Shown here: piece by piece, positions 1 to 10,400 of the stretch
Layout: each line of letters starts with the position of its first letter
Position numbering within the stretch: the stretch's first letter is position 1
NCBI RefSeq assembly: GCF_025336545.1
Contig: NZ_JAODBU010000014.1
Coordinates: forward strand, 5,865-69,864
DNA: 64,000 bases
Origin: Eubacterium_U album
Lineage (GTDB): Bacteria > Bacillota > Clostridia > Lachnospirales > Lachnospiraceae
Direction: 5' to 3'
The notes under the pieces: model-generated
Databases searched by the model: none
Seen by the model: only the letters and a program-made list of their open reading frames with translations
What the model was told of the DNA's origin: nothing
Made by a program: the position numbers and the translations under genes

Positions 1-362
1 AACACAATACCAACTACTATCCCTATGAATGCTCCCTTTTTAGATTTCTTAAATTTATATATTATTCCCGCCGGAACAACAAGGCAACATCCTATGCAAA
101 AATTTGCCAATTCTCCAACATAACCTGTTGTTGTCCCTTTAAGTAATATTTTAAGCACAATCTTTATAGCTTCCATAATTATTCCTGATACAGGTCCCAT
201 AATAAATGTTCCTATCAAAATAGGTATCTCACTAAAATCAAGCTTATAAAAAGACGGCGCTATAAACACTACCGGAATTTCTATAAGGACCATGAGTATT
301 GCAGCAATAGCCGCGAAAATAGCCATCAACGCTAAATTTTTTGTTGTAAATAATTTTTTCAT
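1..362 (-). CDS. ribU: ECF transporter S component, riboflavin type (partial)
   Basis: The 5' part of a membrane protein gene that runs off the left edge of the window. It starts at the ATG complementary to 360-362, after a purine-rich site (GAAAGGAAG). The visible 120 residues begin MKKLFTTKNLALMAIFAA and hold hydrophobic helices, followed by a conserved stretch around KLDFSEIPILIGTFIMGP that is typical of ECF S components. The S component binds the vitamin and delivers it to the shared EcfAA'T energy-coupling module. The riboflavin assignment rests mainly on the FMN riboswitch directly upstream (475-600), followed by a terminator-type hairpin. Together these would shut the gene off when FMN is plentiful. 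The C-terminal part and anything downstream lie outside the window. Confidence 0.85.
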   Translation of the reverse strand, partial: MKKLFTTKNLALMAIFAAIAAILMVLIEIPVVFIAPSFYKLDFSEIPILIGTFIMGPVSGIIMEAIKIVLKILLKGTTTGYVGELANFCIGCCLVVPAGIIYKFKKSKKGAFIGIVVGIV

Positions 363-412
363 TTAATTTTACTTCCTTTCTGAAAATTAATATATTATTT
401 ATACAGAGCAAA

Positions 413-442
413 GAAAAAAAGCACCTGGTTCAGGTGCTTTTC
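413..442 (-). terminator. Riboswitch expression platform (intrinsic terminator)
   Basis: On the minus strand an AAGCACCTG / CAGGTGCTT hairpin is followed by a run of T. It lies between the FMN aptamer and the S-component start codon. This is the expected off-state terminator of a transcriptional riboswitch. Confidence 0.85.
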
Positions 443-474
443 ATGAGATTATTAATATCATAATTATTAATCTT

Positions 475-600
475 ATTACTTCTCTCATCCAGACTTTACT
501 GTCGGCTATGGAATCACACCATATCATGCCTTTCGGCTCGCTGGCTTATATGCATTGCATAAATACAGCCGGTAGGGAATTTCACCCTGCCCTGAAGAAT
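475..600 (-). promoter_or_regulatory. FMN riboswitch (RFN element)
   Basis: The minus strand carries the RFN landmarks in order: GGGCAGGGTGAAATTCCC, then CCGGC, a variable arm, AGCC..GCGAGCC, GGTGTGATTCCATAGCCGAC, and AGTCTGGATGAGAGAAG. The order and spacing match the six-stem FMN aptamer. It sits about 115 nt upstream of the ECF S component and is followed by a terminator hairpin. FMN binding should therefore terminate transcription of riboflavin uptake. Confidence 0.95.
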
Positions 601-662
601 TATATTTAATATACGGTTAAAAATATTATTAACACGGTTTTATTCCGCATCATATACTCTAT

Positions 663-1991
663 TTACTGGTTAATGCCAATGAATCTCTTGTAGATTGCCT
701 TTATTGCTACTTCAAAATCTTCTTCTTCAACACCAACGATAATGTTAAGTTCTGAAGAACCCTGGTCAATCATCTTAATATTTACTCTTGCATCAGCTAA
801 TGCTGAGAATAAAATTGCTGCAGTTCCTCTTGCACTCTTCATTCCTCTACCAACTACTGCTATAAGTGCAAGATTGCTTTCGATATAAATCTGATCAGGA
901 TGTACTCTGCTCTTAATCTCGTCAATAATAGCTGTTTCCTTGCCTGCTAATGCTTCAGTTGCAATTACAACGCTCATTGTATCTACACCTGATGGCATAT
1001 GTTCAAAACTTACATTACTCTTTTCTAATGCACGTAATACATTTTTACCAAATCCGATTTCGCTATTCATCTTATCTTTTTCTATATTAATTACAGACAT
1101 GCCTTTCTTACCTGCAATACCCGTAATAATATGATCGCAATGTTCAGCTGACTCAGAAACAATCATTGTTCCTCTATCTTCCGGCTGATTTGTATTTTTG
1201 ATGTTTACAGGAATACCTGCTGCTCTAACAGGGAATATAGCATCTTCATGCAATACTGTTGCTCCCATATATGCTAATTCACGTAATTCTCTATATGTGA
1301 TAGTCTTGATAGGTTCCGGATTATTAACTATTCTAGGATCACAAATAAGACATCCGCTAACATCTGTCCAGTTTTCGTATAATTTAGCTTTAGTTGCTCT
1401 AGCAACTATTGATCCTGTTACATCAGAACCACCTCTTGAAAATGTCTTTATTGTTCCATTTGGCATAGATCCATAAAATCCAGGTATTACTGCCTTGTTT
1501 GTCTTAGCAAGCTTTGGTGCCAATTTTGCTTCTGTCTTAGTCCAGTCAAAATTACCCTGATCATCAAAGAAGATATATTTTCCTGCATCGATAAAATCAA
1601 ATCCTAAATATTTTGCTAATACTTTACTGTTGAGATATTCTCCACGGCTTGCAGCGTAATCACGGCCTGCCATATGAGCAAATGCGCCTTTAATTATCTC
1701 AAAATCTTCATCAAGGCTAAAATCTTTTAATCCTAAGTCTGCAATAATATTGTTATATCTGTCTTTAATCATCTGAAAATATTCGTCAAAATTTTCGCTT
1801 TCAGATGCTAATTCATAGCACTTATATAACATATCTGTAACTTTAACATCTTCAATAAATCTTTTTCCAGGTGCAGATGCAACTACAAATCTTCTTTCCG
1901 GATCAGACAATATTATGTCTGCAACCTTTTTAAACTGTTTTGCATCAGCAAGTGAACTTCCACCAAATTTAACAACCTTTGTTTCTTCCAT
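663..1991 (-). CDS. lysC: Aspartate kinase
   Basis: A 442-residue aspartokinase that phosphorylates L-aspartate, the first step towards lysine, methionine and threonine. The amino-acid kinase motif KFGGSS is at residues 8-13. Further kinase signatures are TFSRGGSDVTGS near 185 and TDVSG near 213. Two C-terminal ACT domains (about 290-440) are the usual site of feedback inhibition by end-product amino acids. Length is normal for a monofunctional enzyme. It follows homoserine dehydrogenase on the same strand with a 136-bp gap, so the two branch-pathway genes are neighbours and possibly co-transcribed. I saw no T-box or lysine riboswitch upstream. The isozyme (Lys- or Thr-sensitive) cannot be told by eye. 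Confidence 0.93.
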   Translation of the reverse strand: MEETKVVKFGGSSLADAKQFKKVADIILSDPERRFVVASAPGKRFIEDVKVTDMLYKCYELASESENFDEYFQMIKDRYNNIIADLGLKDFSLDEDFEIIKGAFAHMAGRDYAASRGEYLNSKVLAKYLGFDFIDAGKYIFFDDQGNFDWTKTEAKLAPKLAKTNKAVIPGFYGSMPNGTIKTFSRGGSDVTGSIVARATKAKLYENWTDVSGCLICDPRIVNNPEPIKTITYRELRELAYMGATVLHEDAIFPVRAAGIPVNIKNTNQPEDRGTMIVSESAEHCDHIITGIAGKKGMSVINIEKDKMNSEIGFGKNVLRALEKSNVSFEHMPSGVDTMSVVIATEALAGKETAIIDEIKSRVHPDQIYIESNLALIAVVGRGMKSARGTAAILFSALADARVNIKMIDQGSSELNIIVGVEEEDFEVAIKAIYKRFIGINQ

Positions 1992-2127
1992 TTTCTTTCA
2001 ATCCTCTCACACCGAATTACGGCCTTTATATTATATATGTTTTTTTATTATAAATTGCTATCAATTATTATTTACATAAACATTAATCTGTTAATGCAAA
2101 TTTAACTTAATTTAATATCCCTTAATA

Positions 2128-3333
2128 TTATTCTTCAATTCTTATTCTTGTAATAATATTCTCTAATTTTTCTGATGCAGCCTTAAATTCATCTTCTGAC
2201 ATCGGTCTTGTAACAAAACCAATTTCATTTTCAATTCCTGCATCTATGTATGTTACATTTTCAAACGCTTCTTCAATCTTATCTTTTTCATCACCTTCAA
2301 CACGAACAAAGAAAGACTTTCTTGATTTGCCAAATTCTAATAATTCTAACTTTTCTTTATCCCATATAACTGTCACAGGAATATTCAAATGTCTTACAGC
2401 ATCTACAACGTCTGATACAACTGCACTTGCTGTTGGAAGTTTTCCTGCGCCACTACCGATAAATACTAAATCACCAACCATGTTTCCTCTTACTAAGATT
2501 CCATTTACAACGCCTTCAACGTTAAACAATGGATGACTTGGTGATAATAATCTTGGTGTTACAGATGCAACTATTCCGTTTGCCTCTTTTTTACATTTTC
2601 CTAATAACTTTATAGATTTTCCCATAGCTGCCGCATATTTAAAATCTATATCTGTAATATTTGTTATTCCTTCTGTATATACATCTTCAAAATCAACTGA
2701 TTTGCCATAAGCAAGTGATGCTAATATTGCTATCTTTCTAACTGCGTCAAATCCTTCTATATCTGCTGACGGATTACGTTCTGCATATCCTAATTCCTGT
2801 GCCTGTGCTAATACTGTCTGGAAATCTGCACCTTCTTTATCCATTTTTGTAAGGATATAATTTGTAGTTCCATTTAAGATACCTGCAATCTCACAAATTT
2901 CATCTGCTGTAATATGCTGATTTAATGGTCTTATAATAGGTATTCCACCTCCAACACTTGCTTCAAACAAGAAGTTTCTGTTGTGGTCTTTTGCAATCTG
3001 AATTAACTCTGCGCCATATTTAGCTACTAATTCTTTATTTGATGTACAAACACTCTTGCCTGCTAAAAGTGATTTTTTCACAAAATCGTAAGCTGGTTTT
3101 AATCCGCCCATAACTTCAATAACAATTTCAACTTCATCATCTTCCAAAATAGTATTAAAATCATGAACCAATACTGATTCACATGGGTCACCAGGGAAAT
3201 CTCTAAGGTCTAAAACATATTTTACGTTTATCTCCTGTCCTGCTTTTTCCCCAATCAATTTTTTGTTTGTATCTAAAATTTCAAACACTCCGGAGCCTAC
3301 TGTTCCGTATCCTAAAATTGCTACATTAATCAT
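2128..3333 (-). CDS. hom: Homoserine dehydrogenase
   Basis: NAD(P)-dependent reduction of aspartate semialdehyde to homoserine, the branch point to threonine and methionine. The Rossmann motif GYGTVGSG is at residues 8-15. The catalytic domain includes the NGTTNYILTKM and YAERNPSADIEGFDA blocks, and an ACT domain lies at about 325-400. The reading frame is open 14 codons further upstream, but the ATG at 3333 is preceded by GAGGAAGAGATA, a good ribosome-binding site. The upstream ATG at 3375 has none. I therefore take a 401-residue protein, which is normal for the family. It lies downstream of prfB and upstream of aspartate kinase, all on the minus strand. Confidence 0.93.
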   Translation of the reverse strand: MINVAILGYGTVGSGVFEILDTNKKLIGEKAGQEINVKYVLDLRDFPGDPCESVLVHDFNTILEDDEVEIVIEVMGGLKPAYDFVKKSLLAGKSVCTSNKELVAKYGAELIQIAKDHNRNFLFEASVGGGIPIIRPLNQHITADEICEIAGILNGTTNYILTKMDKEGADFQTVLAQAQELGYAERNPSADIEGFDAVRKIAILASLAYGKSVDFEDVYTEGITNITDIDFKYAAAMGKSIKLLGKCKKEANGIVASVTPRLLSPSHPLFNVEGVVNGILVRGNMVGDLVFIGSGAGKLPTASAVVSDVVDAVRHLNIPVTVIWDKEKLELLEFGKSRKSFFVRVEGDEKDKIEEAFENVTYIDAGIENEIGFVTRPMSEDEFKAASEKLENIITRIRIEE

Positions 3334-3458
3334 TATCTCTTCCTCGCTTGTTTCATTATCATTGCTTATTTGCATAACAAATTTATGTATACACTTTCAA
3401 AATTTTAACATAGTTAATTTTATACTGCAACTTATTTTTCGTTACTTTGCATACTAAT

Positions 3459-4571
3459 TTATTTTCCCTGTATACTATTTTGCTTTAAATATGCATTTAT
3501 AAACTGGTCTATATTGCCATCTAAAACACTACTTACATTCCCTGTTTCTTCATTTGTCCTATGGTCTTTTACCATAGTATACGGTTGCATTACATATGAT
3601 CTTATCTGACTTCCCCAGCCTATTTCTTTTATTTCTCCTCTGATTCCTGATTTCTTTTCCTGTTCTTCCTGCTGTTTTAAAAGATACAATTTAGCTTTGA
3701 GCATTTTCATTGCTTTATCTTTATTTTGCAACTGTGAACGTTCATTCTGACATTGAACTACTATGCCTGTTGGTAAATGAGTAATTCTTATTGCCGATGA
3801 GGTTTTGTTAATGTGCTGTCCACCTGCTCCACTTGAACGATATGTATCTATTCTGATATCATCATCATTAATTTCAACATCTAAGTCTTCTTCTATATCA
3901 GGCATTACATCACATGAAGCAAATGAAGTCTGTCTTTTTCCTGCTGCATTAAAAGGAGATATTCTTACAAGTCTATGAACACCTCTCTCTGATTTTAAAT
4001 ACCCATATGCATTTTCTCCATTAATCTGCACAGTTATGGATTTTATTCCCGCTTCTTCACCCTCTAGAAAATCTAAAACCTGAGTTGTAAATCCTTTACT
4101 TTCAGCCCAACGCGTATACATTCTATACAACATACTTGTCCAATCACAGGATTCTGTTCCACCTGCCCCTGCATTTAACTTTAATATTGCATTATATTTA
4201 TCATATTCACCTGACAAAAGAGTTTTTATCTTTACTTCATCCACTTTAGAAGCAAATTCATCCATTGAACTTTTCGCCTCTTCAGCAATTTCTGCATCTT
4301 CACTCTCTTCTCCCATTTCTATTAAGACTAAAATGTCATCATACAAACTCTTTAAATTATTATATGTTTCTATTGAATCCTTTAAATTTTTGAGCTCTTT
4401 CATATATTTTTGTGCTTTGTCCATATCATCCCAAAAGTCCGGAGCTTCCATTGTTCTTTCTAGCTCAATGATTCTTTCTTCTTTATTTTGCAAATCCAAA
4501 GCATCTTTTATTTCGTCTAATTCTTTTTCATATGGAGTCAATCGATATTTTATTTCATCTAATTCTATCAT
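3459..4571 (-). CDS. prfB: Peptide chain release factor 2
   Basis: Class-I release factor that reads UGA and UAA and triggers peptide hydrolysis on the ribosome. It has the GGQ motif in SGAGGQHINK (about residue 250) and the stop-codon-reading SPF tripeptide in RISPFNAAGKRQ. Start: AGGAGAG lies 6-7 nt upstream of the ATG at 4571; a GTG one codon earlier is also possible. Unlike most bacterial prfB genes, the frame runs from the start through the whole protein. There is no early in-frame UGA and no programmed +1 frameshift site. It lies downstream of secA in the common secA-prfB order, separated by terminator-like hairpins. Confidence 0.95.
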   Translation of the reverse strand: MIELDEIKYRLTPYEKELDEIKDALDLQNKEERIIELERTMEAPDFWDDMDKAQKYMKELKNLKDSIETYNNLKSLYDDILVLIEMGEESEDAEIAEEAKSSMDEFASKVDEVKIKTLLSGEYDKYNAILKLNAGAGGTESCDWTSMLYRMYTRWAESKGFTTQVLDFLEGEEAGIKSITVQINGENAYGYLKSERGVHRLVRISPFNAAGKRQTSFASCDVMPDIEEDLDVEINDDDIRIDTYRSSGAGGQHINKTSSAIRITHLPTGIVVQCQNERSQLQNKDKAMKMLKAKLYLLKQQEEQEKKSGIRGEIKEIGWGSQIRSYVMQPYTMVKDHRTNEETGNVSSVLDGNIDQFINAYLKQNSIQGK

Positions 4572-4637
4572 CACTCTCTCCTATAATATGTATTGCCCCC
4601 TCCCTTCGGTCAGTGGCTATTCGTTGGAAACATTTAT

Positions 4638-4668
4638 AGGAAAAAATGAACTTCGTTCATTTTTTTCT
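4638..4668. terminator. Bidirectional terminator between secA and prfB
   Basis: An A6 run, an ATGAAC / GTTCAT stem with a 3-nt loop, and a T6-T7 run give a symmetrical hairpin that can terminate in either direction. It lies downstream of secA and upstream of the prfB ribosome-binding site. Confidence 0.6.
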
Positions 4669-4730
4669 CCTATATTTTTAACAGATATAATTTACTGTTT
4701 CAATTTATTGCTTTACTTTCTGTTAACACT

Positions 4731-4760
4731 AGGAAAGGACAGGTATTGTCCTGTCCTCTT
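4731..4760 (-). terminator. secA 3' hairpin
   Basis: A perfect 7-bp stem (GGACAGG / CCTGTCC) starts a few bases after the secA stop codon. The T-run after it is weak, so it may be an RNA-end stabiliser rather than a strong terminator. Confidence 0.5.
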
Positions 4761-4764
4761 CCTC

Positions 4765-7335
4765 TTAATGTGTTCTTCCACAGCAATGTTTATATTTCTT
4801 ACCAGATCCACATGGACAAGGATCATTTGGATATACCTTAGCAACATCTCTGTGCTTTGGCTTTTTAACTCCTTCATCATCCTTATTTGTTCCGGTAACC
4901 TGAGCAACTTCTTCTCGCTCAACTTTTTGTTCTACCTGAAGATGCATTAACATTTTTATTGTTTCAAATCTGATATTAAGAATCATATTTTCAAACATTT
5001 CGTAACCCTGCATCTTATATTCTACAACAGGATCTTTCTGTCCATAAGCCATAAGGCCTATTCCCTGTTTTAACTGATCCATATCATCGATATGATCCAT
5101 CCATTTTCTATCAATAACCTTTAGAAGAACAATTCTTTCAATTTCTCTTATCTGTTCGGGTTCAGGGAATTCTGCTTCTTTATCTTCATATAATTTAACT
5201 GCTGCCGCCTTAAGTGTCTGCTTAAATTCAGCCTTTGATAAATTAAGGATTTCATCCTTTGTCAATAAAAGCTTTATTGGCATAATTTCAAGAATACTCT
5301 GATTCAATCCAGCAAGATCCCATTCAGATGATGGCTGATTATCTCCAATGTAAGTATCAACTTCATTTTCAACTACATCTGTAATCATCTTAACAATGGC
5401 ATCTCTCATATTATCGCCGTTAAGAACTTTTTCTCTTTCTGAGTAAATAATTTCTCGCTGTTCATTATTTACTTTATCAAATTCTAATAAGTTCTTTCTA
5501 ATACCAAAGTTATTTCCTTCAATCTTCTTCTGAGCTCTTTCGATTGTTTTGCTTAATGACTTATGCTGAATTTCTTCATTCTCAGGAACTCCTAATGCAT
5601 TAAACACAGACATAAGTCTTTCTGAACCGAACAATCTCATTATATCATCTTCCAATGAGATGTAGAATTTAGATTCACCCGGATCTCCCTGACGTCCTGA
5701 ACGACCTCTTAACTGGTTATCAATACGTCTTGATTCATGTCTTTCTGTTCCAAGTACCTTTAATCCACCTGCTGCTCTTGCTTCATCATCAAGTTTAATA
5801 TCTGTACCTCTACCTGCCATATTTGTAGCAATGGTAACCGCACCGTGACGTCCTGCTTCTGCTACGATTTCAGCTTCTAATTCATGATACTTAGCATTTA
5901 AAACTTTATGAGGAATTCCCTCCTTCTTTAATAATGCACTTATTTCTTCAGATGCATCTATGTTAATTGTACCAACCAATACAGGCTGTCCCTTAGCATA
6001 GGATTTCTTTATTTCTTCTATAACTGCATGTAATTTTTCTTTCTTTGTTTTAAATACAGCATCATCATGATCAATTCTTGCTACAGGTCTGTTTGTAGGT
6101 ATTGCTACAACATCCATGCTGTAAATATCTCTAAATTCTTTTTCTTCTGTAAGGGCTGTACCTGTCATACCGGCTTTCTTATCATATTTGTTGAAGAAAT
6201 TCTGGAATGTAATAGTTGCAAGTGTCTTACTTTCTCTCTTAACTTTTACATGCTCCTTAGCTTCAATCGCCTGATGCAATCCGTCTGAATAACGACGGCC
6301 CGGCATAATACGTCCTGTAAATTCATCTACAATGAGAATTTCATCATCTTTTACAACATAATCCTGATCTTTAAACATAAGATTATGCGCTCTTAATGCT
6401 AAAATCATATTGTGCTGCAATTCAAGATTCTCTGCATCAGCATAATTGTCAATATGGAAGAATTTTTCAACCTTCTCAATACCCTGAGCAGTTAATGTTA
6501 CAATCTTGTCCTTTTCGTTTACAAGGAAGTCGCCATCTTCTTCAATGTCAACACCCATAATAGCGTCCATCTTACTTAATTCAGGGCTTGCTGTACCTCT
6601 TTCCATCTGTCTGGCAAGAATATCACAAGCTTCGTACAACTTAGTAGACTTACCGCTCTGACCTGAAATAATCAAAGGTGTTCTTGCTTCATCAATTAAA
6701 ACAGAGTCAACTTCATCGATGATACAATAATGTAATCCTCTCTGTACAAGCTGTTCCTTGTAAACGACCATGTTATCTCTTAAGTAATCAAATCCTAATT
6801 CATTATTTGTTATATATGTAATATCACAATCATATGCTGCCTTCTTAGCATCATGATCCATATCAGCAGTAACACATGCAACAGTTAAACCTAAGAATCT
6901 GTGAACCTGTCCCATCCATTCAGCATCACGGTTTGCAAGATATTCATTTACTGTAACAATATGAACTCCTTTTCCTTCCAAAGCATTCAAATATGCCGGA
7001 AGTAAACATGTCTGTGTCTTACCTTCACCTGTTTTCATTTCTGCAATTCTACCCTGATGAAGAATAATGCCACCTAAAAGCTGAACTCTATAGTGTTCTG
7101 TATTAAGAACTCTTCTCGCAGCTTCCCTTACTACCGCAAATGCTTCCGGAAGTAAATCATCCAAAGTCTCTCCTTTTGATAATCTATCCTTGAATTCTGT
7201 CGTTTTATCTTTAAGCTGTTCATCCGACAATTCCATCATAGCCGGTCTGTAGCTTTCAATCTTATCTAGCGTATGCTGATTTCTTTTAATCTCTCTGTCA
7301 CTATAAGTGCCAAATACTTTACTAAATGCGCTCAT
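4765..7335 (-). CDS. secA: Preprotein translocase ATPase SecA
   Basis: Motor ATPase that drives secretory proteins through SecYEG. It is 856 residues, normal length. The Walker A motif of NBD1 is at about 103-107 (GEGKT in MKTGEGKTQ), and the DEAD-like IIDEVDSVLIDEARTP block lies near 210. The preprotein cross-linking domain and second nucleotide-binding fold follow (TNMAGRGTDI; RRIDNQLRGRSGRQGD). The C-terminal zinc-binding SEC-C motif CPCGSGKKYKHCCG is intact. Start: GGGAG lies upstream of the ATG at 7335. A single SecA is expected to carry the exported glycosidases, wall hydrolase and surface protein encoded elsewhere in this window. Confidence 0.98.
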   Translation of the reverse strand: MSAFSKVFGTYSDREIKRNQHTLDKIESYRPAMMELSDEQLKDKTTEFKDRLSKGETLDDLLPEAFAVVREAARRVLNTEHYRVQLLGGIILHQGRIAEMKTGEGKTQTCLLPAYLNALEGKGVHIVTVNEYLANRDAEWMGQVHRFLGLTVACVTADMDHDAKKAAYDCDITYITNNELGFDYLRDNMVVYKEQLVQRGLHYCIIDEVDSVLIDEARTPLIISGQSGKSTKLYEACDILARQMERGTASPELSKMDAIMGVDIEEDGDFLVNEKDKIVTLTAQGIEKVEKFFHIDNYADAENLELQHNMILALRAHNLMFKDQDYVVKDDEILIVDEFTGRIMPGRRYSDGLHQAIEAKEHVKVKRESKTLATITFQNFFNKYDKKAGMTGTALTEEKEFRDIYSMDVVAIPTNRPVARIDHDDAVFKTKKEKLHAVIEEIKKSYAKGQPVLVGTINIDASEEISALLKKEGIPHKVLNAKYHELEAEIVAEAGRHGAVTIATNMAGRGTDIKLDDEARAAGGLKVLGTERHESRRIDNQLRGRSGRQGDPGESKFYISLEDDIMRLFGSERLMSVFNALGVPENEEIQHKSLSKTIERAQKKIEGNNFGIRKNLLEFDKVNNEQREIIYSEREKVLNGDNMRDAIVKMITDVVENEVDTYIGDNQPSSEWDLAGLNQSILEIMPIKLLLTKDEILNLSKAEFKQTLKAAAVKLYEDKEAEFPEPEQIREIERIVLLKVIDRKWMDHIDDMDQLKQGIGLMAYGQKDPVVEYKMQGYEMFENMILNIRFETIKMLMHLQVEQKVEREEVAQVTGTNKDDEGVKKPKHRDVAKVYPNDPCPCGSGKKYKHCCGRTH

Positions 7336-7479
7336 TATATACTCCCAATTATGTATTTCTATGATAATAACGTTTCAATAACCTTATAATCACACTAGCA
7401 TATTGTATCACTTAAGAGTTTTTTATTCAACATATTATCCCCTGCATACTGTTACTATTTTGTAAAATATTTGTTAACA

Positions 7480-10400
7480 TCACACTTGTTTCCATACTCC
7501 CCACTGTCCACAAGTTTCAGGATTCTCACCAACTGTCCACCATTTAGCCTGATATACTTTGCCGTTATAGTAAACTCTGTTTCCATTTGTATATACAGTA
7601 TTACTATCCCATGTTGGATACTGGCTTACATTTTCTGTTGTTTCAGGTGTCTTTGTTGTAACCTCAGGCGCTTTTGTTGTAGTTGTTGTCTCTGATGCCT
7701 TTGTTGTAGTTGTTTCAGGTGCCTTTGTTGTTTCAGGTGCTTTTGTAGTTGTTTCCTGTTCCTTTGTTGTAGTTGTTGTTTCTTCCGGAATAGTCTGTGT
7801 TTCTTTTTCAACTGTAAAATCAGCTATGTTACATGCTCCTCCATTTACAACTAAAGTTAATTTATATGTTCCTTTTGCTGCAAAATTAATTGTAACTTTA
7901 TGACTAATAAAGTTTGTCCATGAATTGCTTGCTGTAATTGCCATTGTTGCCGCATTATTATCATTTAACTTCACAATTATGTTATCTGCATTATATTTAC
8001 TATCTCCAGCAGCTAATTTCAAATCAACTGTATAATTACCCTTTGAAGGGACTTTAATATAATAGTCTAAATATGATTCATTTGTTAAATTTCCTGCATA
8101 TGTTGTATTATCAGATGTATTCATTGTAATTGAACTTGTCTTTCCACCAAATGAATCTACTTTTACAGTTCCCGGAACCTGCGTTACTGTAGCTTTTCCA
8201 CCTGTACCAACAATAGCCGTAGCTGATTTGTAAATTTGGTTCAACAAACTATATGTAGCATTTTTACTATCCTGGCTAATTTCCCAAATCATGATACCAC
8301 CAGCATTCTGTGCTGCAAATGTAGCTTTCTTAGCCATTGTATCTAAACCATTATAGTAAACTGTTGTTCCGTTAATAACTGCTGAGTCTTTATATGCATT
8401 TGCTGAATTATTAGCAACTACATCTGCATATGACGCCCAGTTAGGTCTTTCATAGAAAGGTACACCTAGTACAATTTTAGACGCGTCTACTTTTCTTGTT
8501 GAGTTCCAATAGTTAAATGAATTTGTAAGTAAGCTATATGGTGAATGTCCTGCCCCACTATCTCCGTCATATGCCATAACATTAATCCAGTCAACCATGT
8601 TAAGAACTTCATCAGTCTGATATGTTCCACTGGTAGCAGCAACTGCTGACGATAATGTCAATCCTCTCTTTGTTAATCCTTCTCTCAAATATCTCATGAA
8701 TGACGTAAATTGATTTGCTGAACTTGCTGTTGGATATTCCCAGTCAATATCAACACCATCGAATCCATACTTATCAACTACTGATAAAATACTATTTGCA
8801 AGGCTTCTGCATTTTGCGTCAGTATTTGTTGCTTTTTCAAATGCATACTGGCACAAACTTCCATCTGAATATGACCAGCCTCCAACTGCCATTTCTACTT
8901 TTGTTCCACTATTATGAGCTGCCTCAATCAAACTGTTAATTACATTTGCAGAACCGTCTACAGAATCAAGTACACCTGATGCATTTGGCAACGCAAATGA
9001 ATATATTACTGTAGTTAATTTATCCCACTGAATGCTTGATGTAATATCTCCATACCAGTTTGGATAGTACGCTACTGCTTTAAAATTGTTTCCATATTTG
9101 CCCTGTGTGTCAGGTACATCTACATTTACTTCAGGCTCTGAATCATCCTGAGTTTCATTTCCATAAACTTCAACTTCCCATATAGAATATCCATAAGGGA
9201 GCGCTCTCTTAACACCCTGCATCTTTACATATCTGGCCTTTACTCCATTAAGAGATACTGTTGTAGTTCCTCCTGTCTGATTATTTAATGTCTTTGCAGT
9301 TGTCCAGGAAGCGCCATCATTTGAAATTTCTATTCTGTATTCTGTTGCATAAGCTGCTTCCCATTTAAGCACCATATTATTAATTTCATATGTCTTACCC
9401 AAATCAATACATGCCCACGCATTATCTGCAAAGTCTGATGACCATCTTGTTCCATCATCACCATCAACTATATTTTTTCCTGTAAATGTATCATTTTCGT
9501 TTCCTGAAACTGTTACTGTTTTGTTCTTTGAAATTAATTTTCCTTCAGTCTGTGGTTTTGTCACAGCTTCAGTTATTGTTTCTGTTACAGGCTGTGTAGT
9601 TGTTGTTTCAACTGTTGGCTGTGTAGTTGTTTCTACAGGTTGGCTATTTCCAGGAATTGCAGATGCATTAGTTGCTTCCAGTGCAAACTTTTCCCATGTT
9701 CCAACTGAAGTTCCACAGGCATGTAATATTCCTGATGTTGTATCATTTATATCTGTCTGAACATAATAATTATTTAAATATGTTTTAATCGCATATGTTC
9801 CATCACTCTGTTTTTCAACATAAAATTTTTCCCATGTTCCAATTGCATTACTTCTTGGAATTACCAGGTTTTCTTTATCTGTATCATCAAAAACAGCACA
9901 TAAATATTTATTATTTGCTCTAGACTGGAAAGATACTGTTCCATCTGAATTATAAATAACTCTAAATTGTTCCCATGCACCGGCAGAATCTCTGTTAGCT
10001 ACTAAATTAGACTGTCCATAATTATCCGCACAAACATATTTGTTATTTATAGTTGCCTTAATTGAGAAATAATCCGCATCTGTTAATGCCTTATCAGCAA
10101 AAACAATTGTTCCCGGCATAGCTTTTTTCATTGTATTATACACAATTCCATTACTACTCTTTGAACCTGTGCCAATTGAATCCTTGCTCCATTTAGCCTT
10201 AATATCTGCTAAAGAATCCGATGTAGGATTTACCTTCTGCGTTGTCTTTTCCTGATAAATTCCCCATGAACCCGAATTATTTGTTTTATATGCCCATGAT
10301 GTGTAATTCCATCCTGCCTTGTTAAATTCATCCATAACATATGTCCATGCATCTTCCAATCCAAAGCATGTATATTCACCTATATATGTAGGAACTCCAT

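Noticed and set aside
1992..2127. Lysine riboswitch or T-box before aspartate kinase
   Set aside because: None of the conserved sequence blocks of either element is visible.
4333..4950. 205-codon plus-strand frame across prfB 5' end and secA 3' end
   Set aside because: Antisense to two clear genes; Ser/Phe/Leu-rich product typical of antisense shadows in AT-rich DNA.
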